Positions 44,949 through 56,050 of a DNA stretch of 64,000 nucleotides are shown here, piece after piece. This DNA is from Azorinus chamasolen. Lineage: Eukaryota; Mollusca; Bivalvia; Cardiida; Solecurtidae. The position numbers and the translations under genes are program-made. The DNA lies in the NCBI GenBank assembly GCA_963576725.1, contig OY755244.1:38423855-38487854 (forward strand). Direction: 5' to 3'. How positions within the stretch are numbered: the first letter of the stretch is position 1; each line of letters opens with the position of its first letter. A model generated the notes under the pieces. It was not told the origin of the DNA. It was given only the letters and a program-made list of their open reading frames with translations, and did no database searches.

Positions 44949-45180
44949 TGGGCTCCTTGGCTGAGTGGTTATGGCCTTCGACTTATAATCGCTTAGCCAC
45001 TCACCGCCGTGGGTTCGAATCCCGGTCTGGGCATTTGGAGCTTGCGGTAGGTTGGTGGTTCTGCTTACTTCGATGTTCTTTTGTGCACGAAACAATGTAA
45101 TTTGTTCCGTGTACAAAAAACCTCTGGGGTCTTCTTTAGCTGGACGTCGAGATATGATGAAATAATGTTAACCCGATAAA
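44949..45180 (+). repeat. tRNA-derived SINE, copy 2
   Basis: A-box TGGCTGAGTGG (44958) and a perfect B-box GGTTCGAATCC (45012) are followed by GGTAGGTTGGTGGTTCTG, CAATGTAATTTGTTCCGTGT, CTCTGGGGTCTT and AGCTGGACGTCGA. The acceptor-stem halves do not pair, so this is a SINE head and not a functional tRNA. Confidence 0.8.
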
Positions 45181-45395
45181 AATCAAACCAAACTATCGAT
45201 ATAATCTATCTTACTAATCTATCCATCGATCCATCTATCCATCCGTCCATCTATTCATATATAGATCTACATCCATTAAATAAAAAGTGTGCATTTCAGA
45301 AGCCTAGTGGGATAAAATAGATCTACCGTAACGTGGCAAAATCACTCTTAATTTCTTAAGATTGTGTGCTCAATATTTCAATATTTTCCTGTGCT

Positions 45396-45397
<2 letters not shown>

Positions 45398-45460
<63 letters not shown>
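45398..45460. repeat. (GA)n microsatellite
   Basis: About 30 uninterrupted GA units, intronic. Confidence 0.97.
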
Positions 45461-45463
<3 letters not shown>

Positions 45464-45794
45464 ATAGAGAGAGCATGTATGGATGGAATACAGGCTGTGA
45501 GGGGTGTTGATGATATAAGTCACTACGTATGCAACTGAAATCCAGATTACATGCTATAATTAACCATCATGGCATGAAAAAGTAGTTCCGGCTACACACG
45601 GTAGTTGCGTTTTCCGATTACACAAAGTACTAGGGTAATACGGAATTTCAATCCGTCCTGTTGTATTTGCTCTGTAAAATACGGCAATGTTTTAGGCAGA
45701 ACATTGGTAGGTATATAATAAAATGGCCTATCCCAGTTAAAATGGTAAACACGCCACGCTCAGATGAGCAATGAAGAACGTTGTAGTTACTAAC

Positions 45795-45953
45795 TTGTAC
45801 AGGGATCTGTGTTACATGTCGCGGTTTCTTCAAGACTTGAGTTGCAGAATTGTAGCGCTTTGGACTCTATATAAGTGCGGGATCTGCTCTGTACTCCACC
45901 CTCACAGGACCTGGAACACTTTGACCATTTAGTCCAAGTATTTGTATCACAAC
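45795..45953 (-). CDS. SCO-spondin-like gene: TSP1 repeat
   Basis: Acceptor TACTGTTTTCTAG and donor GTTAGT, phase 1 to 1, 159 bp. Reads CDTNTWTKWSKCSRSC, EGGVQSRSRTY, then LEETATCNTDPC. The W-x-x-W-x-x-C-S-x-x-C-x-G-G motif with the R-x-R segment is a canonical TSP1, including the stacked Trp/Arg residues and a likely C-mannosylation motif (WTKW). NSS glycosylation site. Confidence 0.92.
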
Positions 45954-46079
45954 CTAGAAAACAGTAGAAACAAGGGCAAGTTGTATTGCTATGCAGACAT
46001 GAGTCCCCCACCGGACTGAAAAAACCCTCCACTCTCCCCATTCCACCCACCCATGGTATGATTGACCATGGTATATACA

Positions 46080-46975
46080 TGACCACCTGAATGGTATTAG
46101 TACATACTTTCATACATTGAATCAGTAAATAAAAAGTTATTGTCCCGACAAGAAAATATGAAACCTTGTGCATGACAATACACCTCATCATGCTTGTTCC
46201 ATATGAGAAGTTTCAAATTAATTGAACCAGCATATAAAGAGTTATTGCCCAGATAAAATATATGAAAAAGGGGAATAACTCCAAAAGTATAGATGCTAGA
46301 GTTATAGCCCTTGTGCATAACACTACCCCTCATCATGCTTGTTCCATATGTTAAGTTTCAAATCAATTGAATCAGTATATAAAGAGTTATTGTCCAGATA
46401 AAAAAAAAGGAAAAAGGGGAATAACTCCAAAACTATTAATGTTAGAATTATGGCCTTTGTGCATGACACTACTCCTCATCATGCTTCTTCAATGTGTTAA
46501 GTTATAATGAATTTGGCCTAACTTTGTAGGAGATATGGCCCGGACACGAAGCGTGACAGACGGACTGACAAGAAAATATGAAAAAGGGGAAGAACTCCAA
46601 CAATATTGATGCTAGAGTTATGGCCCTTGTGCATGACACAATCCCTCATCATGATTGTTCCATATATGAAGTTTCAAATCAGTTGAACCAGTAGATAAAG
46701 AGTTATTCTCCGGACAAAAACATATGTAAAAGGGGAATAACTCCAAAATATTGATGCTAGAGTTATGGCCCTTGTGCATGACACTACCCCTCATCATCCT
46801 TCTTCAATGTGTGAAGTTATAATGAATTTGGCATAACTTTGTAGGAGATATGGCCCGACACGAAGCGTGACAGACGAACGGACAGACGACCGGACGGGCA
46901 GACGGACGGGCAGACGGACGGACGGACGGAAGGACAGACGGAATCGAGCAAACCTATAGTCCCCCAACCGGTAAC
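46080..46975. repeat. Tandem-like dispersed repeat with (GGAC)n tail
   Basis: About five units contain GGGGAATAACTCCAAAA, GCTAGAGTTATGGCCCTTGT and CCTCATCATGCTTGTTCC, ending in a GACGGACGGACGGAC run and TCCCCCAACCGGTAACCGGT. Such units with a GGAC tail resemble a common bivalve repeat style, which is inference. Confidence 0.75.
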
Positions 46976-47456
46976 CGGTGTGGAACTAATAAACAAATGC
47001 TATACTGTATATCATTTTACTTACCTTAAACTTGATAAAATAATACCTAATTTCATGTATCTATATTGTATTTCCCAATTCGTAGAGAGCTATAAATGGC
47101 AAATGGTGTGGACTTGCCATAGAGTCTTCAGTGATGCAACTAGAATCTCGCCTAGGGTTATGAGACCAAAGTGAGACAGGGACAAATCTCTGACATGAAC
47201 ATTTCATTTCGCTGGCCTCTGGCCAAAATGACACTCATAATACCCAAAATATAGGGTACTTAAACAATATAGGTCCGGGCATCTAGGGAAGGGAAAGAGC
47301 ACTGATAAATGTAAATAATGTAGGCTAAGGCATCGGTGGGAAAGCGCACCTGCACTTATCAACATACGATTAGGCATAGTTTTCAAGGATTCTTGGTAAA
47401 AGAGAACTGATACCTGCAAACAATGCAAGTCGTACGTCTAGGAAATAACACAATGA

Positions 47457-47600
47457 ACTCATTTATTCCCATACCATTTAATTGATTTCCCCCTAGACTA
47501 TTTCAGATCCAACCTCTCTGAATAAATCTACCGAAATGGGGCATTAACTATGAAAAGAAAGGATTTTAGAAATGTGAATTTATTAAACCATTTTACTAAG
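47457..47600 (+). repeat. Family H fragment
   Basis: ACCATTTAATTGATTTCCCC, AACCTCTCTGAATAAATCTA and GGGGCATTAACTATG are the left half only. Confidence 0.55.
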
Positions 47601-48272
47601 TTAGTAAGGCACGTCTGAAAAACAGTTATGAAATTAAACAGGAAGTCCCTTCAATGAACGCATATTTTCAAAAATATCATAAAAACTTGGTATTCATTAT
47701 GTTCATTCATTATTATGTTGGTTGACAATTTGAACTTATATCGAAAAATACCCCTGTCATACAAATAACCGATTTTATCAATACTTATCATTTTTATTCT
47801 ACAACACAATATTATCGACCTTTTCCCAATAAAATTTCCGCGTTTTGCCGATGATCACCGGATCCCGCCATTGTTTACGTAATAGCTTTTCTCGGAAGGG
47901 GTCGGAGAAACGTGAATGCGTGTACAGTTAAAACCAACCCGAATAAAACTGAAACATCGGGTGTAAAATCGGGTTCGGCGATATAAAACACATGGACGTT
48001 TTTACATTATAAACGGTATTTAGATGGGATTTCTTGCAAAATACTACTTTTCAGCATATAAACAAATGCGTTTTGTATATTTTAGGTGTTTTTGAATCGT
48101 GTTAAATGTAGGGACTTCCCCTTTAAGTACGTTTTAAGACGTTTTTAGAACCACGTTAGACTGGTTTCACTGATACAATCAATACGAACAAGCAAATAAT
48201 TAGAATGACATCACGACCGGTCGTGAGGCGCAAGAAGTCAGTAGCCTGAGACAGAGAAGATTATACACGTAC
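47601..48272. other. Intronic, nothing recognised
   Basis: No exon or family copy was found in this part of the intron. Confidence 0.35.
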
Positions 48273-48440
48273 ATGTTATGTTCTCATTACAGGGTGCCTC
48301 CTGAAAAGAGTCACCATAACAATCGTATCCATCACACAGAGGTGCCGGAAGATTACACATCCTCGATCGGTGTCTACGCCCTCTTTTGCAATTTAGGGAA
48401 CATGATGACCAACTCGTCCAACCACCCCAACCACCATCGA
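48273..48440 (-). CDS. SCO-spondin-like gene: TSP1 repeat
   Basis: Acceptor ATTTCATTGTAG and donor GTACGT, phase 1 to 1, 168 bp. Reads DGGWGGWTSWSSCSLNC, KRGRRHRSRMC, then CDGYDCYGDSFQEAPC and NENITC. W-x-x-W-x-x-W-x-x-C gives three stacked tryptophans. This is the most canonical TSP1 in the window. NIT glycosylation site near the end. Confidence 0.92.
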
Positions 48441-48486
48441 CTACAATGAAATACAAATAGAACATAACACCATATTCTCTGTATGT

Positions 48487-48503
48487 GTCTGTCTCTCTGT
48501 CTC

Positions 48504-48536
<33 letters not shown>

Positions 48537-48665
48537 AACATCTATCATTTGTTTTCTATTTGTGCGTGAGTGTGCGCATGTGTGTATGTATGTATGTGTG
48601 CGTACGTGCATGCCTGCGTGTGTGTATGTATGCGTGCCTACATGCGAGCGTGCGTGCGTGTGTTT
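48487..48665. repeat. (TCTG)n and (TG)n-rich tract
   Basis: TCTGTCTC runs followed by TGTGTATG-type sequence. A Cys-rich plus frame arises from this composition only. Confidence 0.9.
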
Positions 48666-48951
48666 ATGTCAACCCTGTGACGTAGACAAGGACATGTTTC
48701 AAAGACTTAACGGTAATTGTTTTCCAATGCATACTGCCGGTATAACGAGGGTGCCATTGAAACGAATGCTGGTATAATGAGGGTTCACTGTATTTGAACA
48801 CCCAATAAACCTTCCCAACCAGCTTGCAAAGCACAGTTTTGATAATTGTTTCAATGTAACAAAAGTGTTACATTCTCAGGCACTTTGGTCCTGCTCTACG
48901 TTACCATGCGTATGTTTACTATCCGCATAGTAAGACATTTATGACATTGTG

Positions 48952-49121
48952 CAGCGGATAGACCGACAGTACACTGTTTTATTGTGCAGCGGATAGACCG
49001 ACAGTACACTGTTCAGCGGATAGACCGACAGTACACTGTGCAGCGGATAGACCGACAGTACACTGTGCAGCGGATAGACCGACAGTACACTGTGCAGCGG
49101 ATAGACCGACAGTACACTGTT
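48952..49121. repeat. 27-bp minisatellite
   Basis: Six units of GCAGCGGATAGACCGACAGT plus ACACTGT, the first separated by about 9 extra bases. The unit length is divisible by three, so both strands stay open. Confidence 0.95.
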
Positions 49122-49197
49122 TGCAGTTATCATGGAGCAGATGTTCTCGTTACGCTAGAAAATATATGACATGGCAAACACGTGAAAACAAACTTAC

Positions 49198-49259
49198 CGG
49201 TAGCACCTGTCTTAGGGATACAGGTCATGGCATCAATTACTGACATCCTATCACATATA
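49198..49259 (-). CDS. SCO-spondin-like gene: VWC second-half exon
   Basis: Acceptor TTTTTTCTCAG and donor GTAAGT, phase 2 to 1, 62 bp. The first base T completes a Cys codon split TG|T, giving CICDRMSVIDAMTC then IPKTGAT. C-x-C and the later Cys match the second half of a VWC-like module. Its upstream partner is 50782-50919. A small exon supported by both junctions and the phase. Confidence 0.82.
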
Positions 49260-49785
49260 CTGAGAAAAAACATATATTACAGATGAGTCAGTTTCATGTA
49301 AAACATATTTCTACTTGATCTGGCTCATTGATAAGCAATGTTAAGCTATTATTATCATCACTATTTCCGATTCTATTAGTTTTGCAAATTGAATACCGCT
49401 TTAGCCTTTCGGTGCCTAATTGTCGTCTGCATAATGCAACTACTGATTTATTACATGCTGTGTGGAAGACGGTTAGATAAAGAGTAAAACATGTTCCTGC
49501 CTAGAAACACTTCAAAACAGAGAATGTCTTAGTATCAAATGACACACTCTGCCTTTGGTGTATTGATATATTATACTTATATATTGTACATAAACCAATT
49601 CAAGAAAGCTTGCCTTTGTAATATCAAAACTATTTACAGTGCTCCCTCTCTACAACGACACCCTTTGGGATACGAAGATTGTATGTGTTGTTCAGAGGGA
49701 GTTGTTATAGGGAGGGAAAATCAAACATTATTAGCTTGTTTGCAGATCCCCAGATAAGGTGTATTTCGAGAACTAAAACCGTTAT

Positions 49786-49880
49786 GCCTCAATCAAACCG
49801 TATATTGTGACCACTCTTTAGAATCGTCACAAAGTGACTCTTCTAAAGAGTGGTCACAGCATAGGGTTTGATGGGGGCAT
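49786..49880. repeat. Short palindromic element, family G copy 5
   Basis: ATGCCTCAATCAAACCGTAT and CACTCTTTAGAATCGTCAC with complement. Surrounding GTGCTCCCTCTCTACAACGA and TCGTTGTAGGGAGGGAGCAC (49641-50000) form a larger inverted pair, so it may be nested in another element. Confidence 0.6.
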
Positions 49881-50524
49881 AAAGAAAATACGTTGGAAAA
49901 AAAGTTGTGTCTGGAGCCTTGTTGTTTCGGAAACAGTGACATGCGTTGTTGTAAGGAGTGAATCGTTATAGAGAGGGTCGTTGTAGGGAGGGAGCACTGT
50001 ATTACATTTTTCAGATCTAACTCAACATCAGTTCAAATTGTCCTTGTCTCTTAACCTATAAAGTATTGCGATGCCGTCAAAACCAACTCAATCAATCAAT
50101 CAGTCCTTTTCACTTCGATGCTACATAATGAACAATAACTTAGCGCTGACAAATTATCATCTCTGTTTTACAAAACGTACAGACACAAATAAACCATCTC
50201 GTTTAAAGTGAAACATCTGGTCTAGTTCTAAATTCTTAGCTTGACGTTCGTATAGCGGCACCCAACAGTAATTAAACCCTTTAAATGCTATATTTTCAAA
50301 ATTCAAGCAGATCAATTTAACCGGTAACGTTAAGGGATATCTTAAAAGAACAGTGTAACACTACAAACAGTACATGCACTGGGGGATGAACCCTCTAGTC
50401 TGGGTCTACTTTGTTTGCAAACGACATTTGTGACTCGTTTCTTGCACTGAAAAAGTAAGAATATTGTAAATTTCTAACTTAATGTAAGTTATTTAAAATT
50501 GAGTTGACGGCACGCGTAATGTGG

Positions 50525-50740
50525 TTTTACTCTTTGCACGCTAGCGGTGAAACCGTGATTATCTAAGCAAACAGTTTGGATCCAGATGAGACGCCGCACA
50601 ATGCAGCGTCCCATCAGGATCCAAACTGTTTGTCACTTTGACCATATTTTTTTGCAAAGAAATGAGAGAAATTTATTTTTAGAATTGAAGCAGACGACAG
50701 TTACTGCAGACGTAAAATTACTGTGCGTGCAAAGGGTTAA
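50525..50740 (+). repeat. Family A element, variant ends
   Basis: TTTACTCTTTGCACGCTAGC to GTGCGTGCAAAGGGTTAA. Core GTTTGGATCCAGATGAGACG / CATCAGGATCCAAACTG. Confidence 0.7.
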
Positions 50741-50781
50741 AAATAAGGGGCTAATATAGTTAATAAAATACTTATATATAC

Positions 50782-50919
50782 CATTCATAGCATTCATCTT
50801 CTTGCACAAGCTCGCCTTGTTGGTATGTCACACCATGTATTGTGCAGGAGGGGCAACTAGTTCCATAACAAGGTCTGCTCTCCTCCAGTGTTTCATTCGC
50901 ACAATTCCCAGTCAAAGTT
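50782..50919 (-). CDS. SCO-spondin-like gene: TSP1 second half and VWC first half
   Basis: Acceptor CATGTTTTGTAG and donor GTATAT, phase 2 to 2, 138 bp. Its first base completes an Arg codon (AG|A). Reads TLTGNCANETLEESRPC, YGTSCPSCTIHGVTYQQG, ELVQEDECYE. The TSP1 begun at 53938 closes at C-x(4)-C, and a VWC module starts at SCTIHG. The last codon is split TG|T, so DECYEC-x-C forms across the intron. NET glycosylation site. Confidence 0.86.
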
Positions 50920-50995
50920 CTACAAAACATGGCATGTTTAGAATGGTGTACACCGCTCTCTCAGAAACCTGAATATTTGCTGCGTAAGCATTGTA

Positions 50996-51190
50996 TAGTA
51001 AAACTCGATTATTCGAACACTCAAATACATACCATTATTCGAACACTCAACTACATACCATTATTGATCTTTAACACAGTTGACAGCTTAATGCAGACTG
51101 AAAGATATGCAGAAAATTCCTAGAGGAGCAACTTTATACATGATGTTGACTCTGCATTAAGCAGTCACCTGACTACAAAAGAGGTTTTAC
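50996..51190. repeat. TA-flanked element, family E, decayed
   Basis: TATAGTAAAACTCGATTATT start, GGCACACT-free interior with ACAGCTTAATGCAGACTGAA, and end AAGAGGTTTTACTTTTTGTA. Confidence 0.5.
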
Positions 51191-51930
51191 TTTTTGTATA
51201 AAAAGGGTGTGTGTTTGATAACTGCATACGAGTAGCTAAGTGAAACTCTATGACAACTAGTCTATAACAGGAATGATGAACAATGTCTGAAACAATTGGA
51301 ATGTCTCAATTAAACAATTTACTTCCCCAAATATGTGATATACGTACTATGTGAATGGAACATAAAAGAAAGTGGTCAATATAGTTTACTCATAGCGCCT
51401 TTGAATTATTTCCAATTAAAATTTAATTTCGGGTTTTAAAACAGAGAATCGTGCAAAATTTATTTCAGAGGAGGCGCTGAGTGTTATGATGCATTATTTA
51501 TGGGTTTACACTATTGCCTATTGCAATGCTTATAAATTTCATTGGACAATGTTCCATGGTTCAACATGCTGACTTAAGCGCGCTTTCTGATTGGAAGAAA
51601 CAAATTAATGTTTGATACAACTGATACCCGTATTGCATTTTATAAATTGCACAATCACTTTATTCACCAAAATATTGATTTGCATTTCGCCACCTATAAG
51701 TTAATAAAGGTATATACTAACATAACCATTATATCATTTATGGGGTAGTTTTGGACTGCTGTGCAGCCTGAAATCTGTTCTATTTTTACCATACTTTTGG
51801 AATAATTTCAGTTACATGACAGGATATATGGTGTGATATAACCGGTGTGGATGATGTATTTCCTTCGACTATGCCGCATACCAGACCGTATACCCTGTCA
51901 AATTGCTGTACAACGAACTTATCACCCGTC

Positions 51931-52110
51931 TGGGTCCATGCTTATAAAGCTTTTAGTTGAGTCTGAGTTTCGTTCTCAAGCTTTTGATTGGTCAGATTTG
52001 AGTTCTCAAGCTTTTGATTGGTCAGATTTGAGCCTTTTGCTCAAATCTGACCAATCAAAAACTTGAGAACGAACTCAGACTCAACTGAAAGTTTTATAAG
52101 CATGGACCCA
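51931..52110. repeat. CCAAT-rich palindrome, family F, intronic
   Basis: TGGGTCCATGCTTATAAAGC and GTTTTATAAGCATGGACCCA ends; GATTGGTCAG twice and CTGACCAATC once. Confidence 0.85.
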
Positions 52111-52229
52111 GATCTTTATAAATATGTCTGCTATATAAAGTTAGGATGTATGCACATTACAGACAGCTATTGCAACTCGAGACGTCATTACTGAATAATA
52201 TGACATAACTTAACATGCATGTTGTCGAT

Positions 52230-52735
52230 TTTTATGCCCCCGTTGACGATAGTCAGGGGGCATTATGTTTTGCACATGTCCGTCCGTCCGTCTTTCCGTC
52301 TGTCCGTGTGTCATGCTTTTAGGTGCAGTTGGTTGTCACAGTTTTTCAAGTGTTATAAGTCAGTAATTTCTTCACTTATACACATGAAACTTCACATACA
52401 CATCAATTACCATCTGTGCTATCATTTGGCACCCCACACATGTTGCCCGCAAGCCAAAGGTCGAGGTCAAAGGACTTGGACATTTTACGTGCAGTTGGTT
52501 GTCACATTTACGTGCAGTTTTTTGTCACAGTTTTTTCCTTGTCTTATATCTCCCTAACCACTTTAGCTATTGCCATGGAATTGCATATACACATTAAACA
52601 CCATACATACTTTCATTGCACACCCAGCCCATGCTGCCCACAAGCCCATGGTCAAGGTCAAATAAATTGGAAGTTTTACGTGCACCTAAGCAAGCACCTA
52701 CACAATTTTCTAGTTTTTAACAAAATCTGATAATA
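52230..52735 (+). repeat. Dispersed repeat starting ATGCCCCCGTTGACGATAGT
   Basis: An inverted pair GCCCCC.. / ..GGGGGC at the start is followed by GTCCGTCCGTC runs and two similar blocks each with a TGCAGTTGGTTGTCAC or ACGTGCAC segment and a CACTTATACACATG-like part. Two overlapping plus frames run through it without any known domain. Confidence 0.6.
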
Positions 52736-53624
52736 ACAGGATGAGAGAGAGAGCTTCCGGAATTATTGAATCCAGAGGAAACTAATGGCCTATACACCCC
52801 TGTAAGGTGACCAATCAGAATCCGAGAATTTTATCTGACAGTTTTGGTCAGTTAAGAACCCGAACAAAGTTATTACCTAATTATAAATGATAAAACGTAT
52901 CAAGCCTTCACGCTTAGTACAGGCGACGTCTCTACCTTATAAACTTGGTCTACTCTACTGCGGCGTGAGTTTATCAGAACAAAACTACGCAAAAATAGTT
53001 GCTAGAGAAAAAAGATTATTGCTCGCATGCATGCTGGTCATGACATGGTTAGATATTTCAACTTAAGTTTAAGTTAACATGTTCATATTTTCGTCGATTG
53101 CTCGCCTTTTTTCTGGACACTTTTTAGTGCGTCATATATTCAAAATGGAGATGCCGTATAGCACCAACATATTTGGTTTTCCAATAGTATAACATGTATA
53201 CCACTTATCGCAGATCCAATTTTAGATTGCTATGAGAACATGGGATATCTCAGTATTTGGATGACATTCAAGTCGATTATCCATGTTTGATGCCGTAATT
53301 TATTAGGTATACCGAAATGAACTACAGTTAAATAAAGCAAACCACTGGGACAATTCAGCACCCTGTTTAGACTTACACCTGTCTTTTAATGATGCACCGA
53401 TCTCTCAAAAATGTTACGACAAATTATATGACTTTGTGATAAGTGTAGTTAGTAACATTTATCTAGATGAAGACGGTCCAATGCACAATCATATCGGGTT
53501 TACATTTAACAACTCTATAAGTGTAATTTGAATTTGCTCCAGCAATTAGGCATTATATGAGGAGGTGATTTACAAACGTCGTAAGATTGTTGGAACGCCT
53601 CGATAACAGTCACTCGATAACAGT
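52736..53624. other. Intronic, nothing recognised
   Basis: No exon or family copy seen. Confidence 0.35.
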
Positions 53625-53757
53625 CAGGGGAAAACGTATTGTGACGTCCAGCTAAGTACAGATGGAGAAAGACCCCAGAGGGTCTTCTGTGCACGGAACA
53701 AATTGCAATGTTTCGTTCACAGAAGAACATCCTGGTAGAACTACCGACCTACCACAA
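53625..53757 (-). repeat. SINE body, copy 3, 5'-truncated
   Basis: Minus strand reads GGTAGGTCGGTAGTTCTACC, CAATTTGTTCCGTGCACAGA, CTCTGGGGTCTT and AGCTGGACGTC, as in the copies at 34229 and 44949. The tRNA-like head is absent. Confidence 0.7.
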
Positions 53758-53937
53758 GCCAGCTGAAAAGGTAAATGATAGAGGCCATCCTAATGAGCAT
53801 TCCTGTTAAGTTTTTACGATATTGTTTTAATTTCTAATCGACGCTCTTTAATTATTTATTTCTCATTTGGAACAAACTGTTTGCAAATTGATCATGTTTT
53901 ATGCAATTACATGTACTTTTATATGATAGTGAGTTAC

Positions 53938-54013
53938 CTAAATCGTTTTTCAGTCCCGATTCCACAGGCCTGGTTGCAATCACCCCATGGTCCGAAATTG
54001 CTTGTATGGCAGC
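53938..54013 (-). CDS. SCO-spondin-like gene: TSP1 first-half exon
   Basis: Acceptor TATTTGACATAG and donor GTAACT, phase 1 to 2, 76 bp. Reads CHTSNFGPWGDCNQAC, GIGTEKRF. W-x-x-C-x-x-x-C-G-x-G is the start of a TSP1 whose second half is in the next exon. This is the only TSP1 in the window split by an intron. Entry phase fits the microexon at 55560 (T+GC gives Cys). Confidence 0.85.
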
Positions 54014-54204
54014 CTATGTCAAATAAAAAATCACAAGTGTTTGAATAGTTGATATGACAGCTTATACCAGATGCAAATAATTTAGACTAATGACAGAACC
54101 GTTATTATGACAGGCTAGACCAAATACAACATCTCTCAAGTTCACTGTTATAGCTTATACGGCATATATAAATGTTAGAATCGCTCACATGACAGTTCAA
54201 ACCA

Positions 54205-54470
54205 GATACATACCATGATTATCACATATGCTAAAATATTTGTTAGATGCGCTGTTTTATTTTCTAAATACAATTATGAGTGTTTGTTCTAGCTTCAAAC
54301 CCAAACCCGATCAGGAAAAACAGAGTCAGGGTAGGTACAAGCCAGATATATACCATATCACATATTCTAGCATATTTGTTAGATGCGCTGTTTTATTTCC
54401 TAAATACAATGATGAGTGTTTATTCTGGCTTCAAATACAAAACCGATCAGGAAAGAAAGTTATTGTCAGA
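54205..54470 (+). repeat. Two-copy tandem duplication, about 128 bp
   Basis: TTTGTTAGATGCGCTGTTTT and AATACAATTATGAGTGTTTG at 54240 recur at about 54377 with few changes. Confidence 0.85.
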
Positions 54471-54997
54471 GTATGATATGCATTGAAGAATAGTCCAGGA
54501 TCATAGCTCTGCGAAAAATTACAAGATCGCATGCTGTAATGTTATGCGTTTAATCTATCGAACAATAAAACTTGTAACATAATTTTGTTGAAACTGTTCA
54601 GTAGTTGCCGAGACATAGGTTGGATAAGGAAGAACAAAATGTCGACCGATCAACCAAAGGACGGCCTAATACGGTGGTCCCTATATACTCACAAATCGTC
54701 TTGGGTACTTAAAGTTTTATTCCCGTTGTTTAACATGTTTGCAAATAATTTAAGCTACGATGAGACGCAGATATGCTTTGTTTGTGTATGAGTAATAAAC
54801 AGGACTCGCTGCTATTTAGCATTGCAGTCAATTTACTTCCTTTATAGATTCATTATAAAGAATACAAAATATAATTCAGTATATAGTATGAGTGGACTCT
54901 TGCTTGATTTTTAGGTAAAAGGTTAATCCTTTAATTTGGGAAACGATTGAGCTAACATGCAATGTATAATTAGATCAATAGGCTAGTGTGAGAAGAC

Positions 54998-55168
54998 CAG
55001 GGTCCATGCTTATAAAGCTTTTAGTTGAGTCTGAGTTTCGTTCTCAAGCTTTTGATTGGTCAGATTTGAGTTCTCAAGCTTTTGATTGGTCAGATTTGAG
55101 CCTTTGGCCAATCAAAAACTTGAGAACGAACTCAGACTCAACTAAACGTTTTATAAGCATACACCCAG
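54998..55168. repeat. CCAAT-rich palindrome, family F, intronic
   Basis: CAGGGTCCATGCTTATAAAG start. The right arm is shortened next to GAGCCTTTGGCC. Confidence 0.8.
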
Positions 55169-55559
55169 GATATTCAACGTTCTTTGATAAAGTCACGCAA
55201 GTAATACTGACTTTACTCTATATTTCAAAACTGTTAGACCTTTCCACCTTAGTATCTAGAACTGAATGCTTGAATGATTTTTCAATCACATTGTCACGCA
55301 GTCACATTATATCTTCTGTGCTTATCTGTTTGTTTGCAAACACTGGCATTGTGGCAACGTAATTACTATAGAACTTAAGACAGTTTCAGTTGTCTATGTA
55401 TATCCATTTATGCAATCATCACTACCATTGGAAAATGTAAGTTAATTCACAACAGTTCAATGGGCCCAATCATATGACTCCCAGATTATGGAGATAAATA
55501 CCTTGTACAATATAACTAAACCTGGATGTAAAACGTTTTATTAATGTGTAAATACTTAC

Positions 55560-55603
55560 AATTTGAATCGTTCGTGCAGACCATTTTACCCTTTTCACAT
55601 GTA
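55560..55603 (-). CDS. SCO-spondin-like gene: 44-bp VWC microexon
   Basis: Acceptor TTTTATTTTACAG and donor GTAAGT, phase 2 to 1. The first T completes TG|T from 58551, giving CTCEKGKMVCTNDSN and the start of another Cys. The C-x-C and M-V-C pattern is the second half of a VWC module that starts in the TIL exon. It is short, but both phases fit and the protein context is convincing. Confidence 0.8.
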
Positions 55604-55689
55604 CTGTAAAATAAAAACAATATGATAATTAGTTAGTGAATATCTATAACACAATCCCATATTAAAACTGATATTTTATTACAAGTGTA

Positions 55690-56050
55690 AACCCTTTCCC
55701 TCATGCAAAAGCCTTTTCACACATTTGTTGTCAGAGTGGACCAAGATCAGACGGCTGATCAGGGTCCATGCTTATAAAACTTTTAGTTGAGTCTGAGTTC
55801 GTTCTCAAGTTTTTGATTGGTCAGGTTTGAGCCTCTGGCTGAAATCTGACCAATCAAAAGCTTGAGAACTCAAATCTGACAAATCAAAAGCTTGAGAACG
55901 AAACTCAGACTCAACTAAAAGCTTTATAAGCATGGAGCCAGGACCCCCTCTGTTTGCTTGTGACATGATATAGATCTGATTGTACAGTTATTGTCAAAGT
56001 TTGAAAAGTTTACATTATAAAAAATAGCTTATCAATATGTATGATATCAT
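55690..56050 (+). repeat. Family C element with nested family F
   Basis: AACCCTTTCCCTCATGCAAA left part, family F at 55760-55942, then CCCCTCTGTTTGCTTGTGAC and the family C right half. Confidence 0.65.
55760..55942. repeat. CCAAT-rich palindrome, family F, nested
   Basis: CAGGGTCCATGCTTATAAAA to TTTATAAGCATGGAGCCA, with GATTGGTCAG once and CTGACCAATC once plus a mutated CTGACAAATC. Confidence 0.8.

Noticed and set aside
44949..45030. Possible tRNA gene with good A and B boxes
   Set aside because: Acceptor-stem halves do not pair and the sequence continues into a body shared with two other copies, so it is a SINE head.
48939..49169. Open frames with 9-residue repeats; array also recalls a CRISPR at first sight
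   Set aside because: Direct 27-bp minisatellite without spacers, in a eukaryotic intron.
52219..52730. Two overlapping plus frames of about 110 codons
   Set aside because: They run through a dispersed repeat with GTCC runs and duplicate blocks; no domain pattern.
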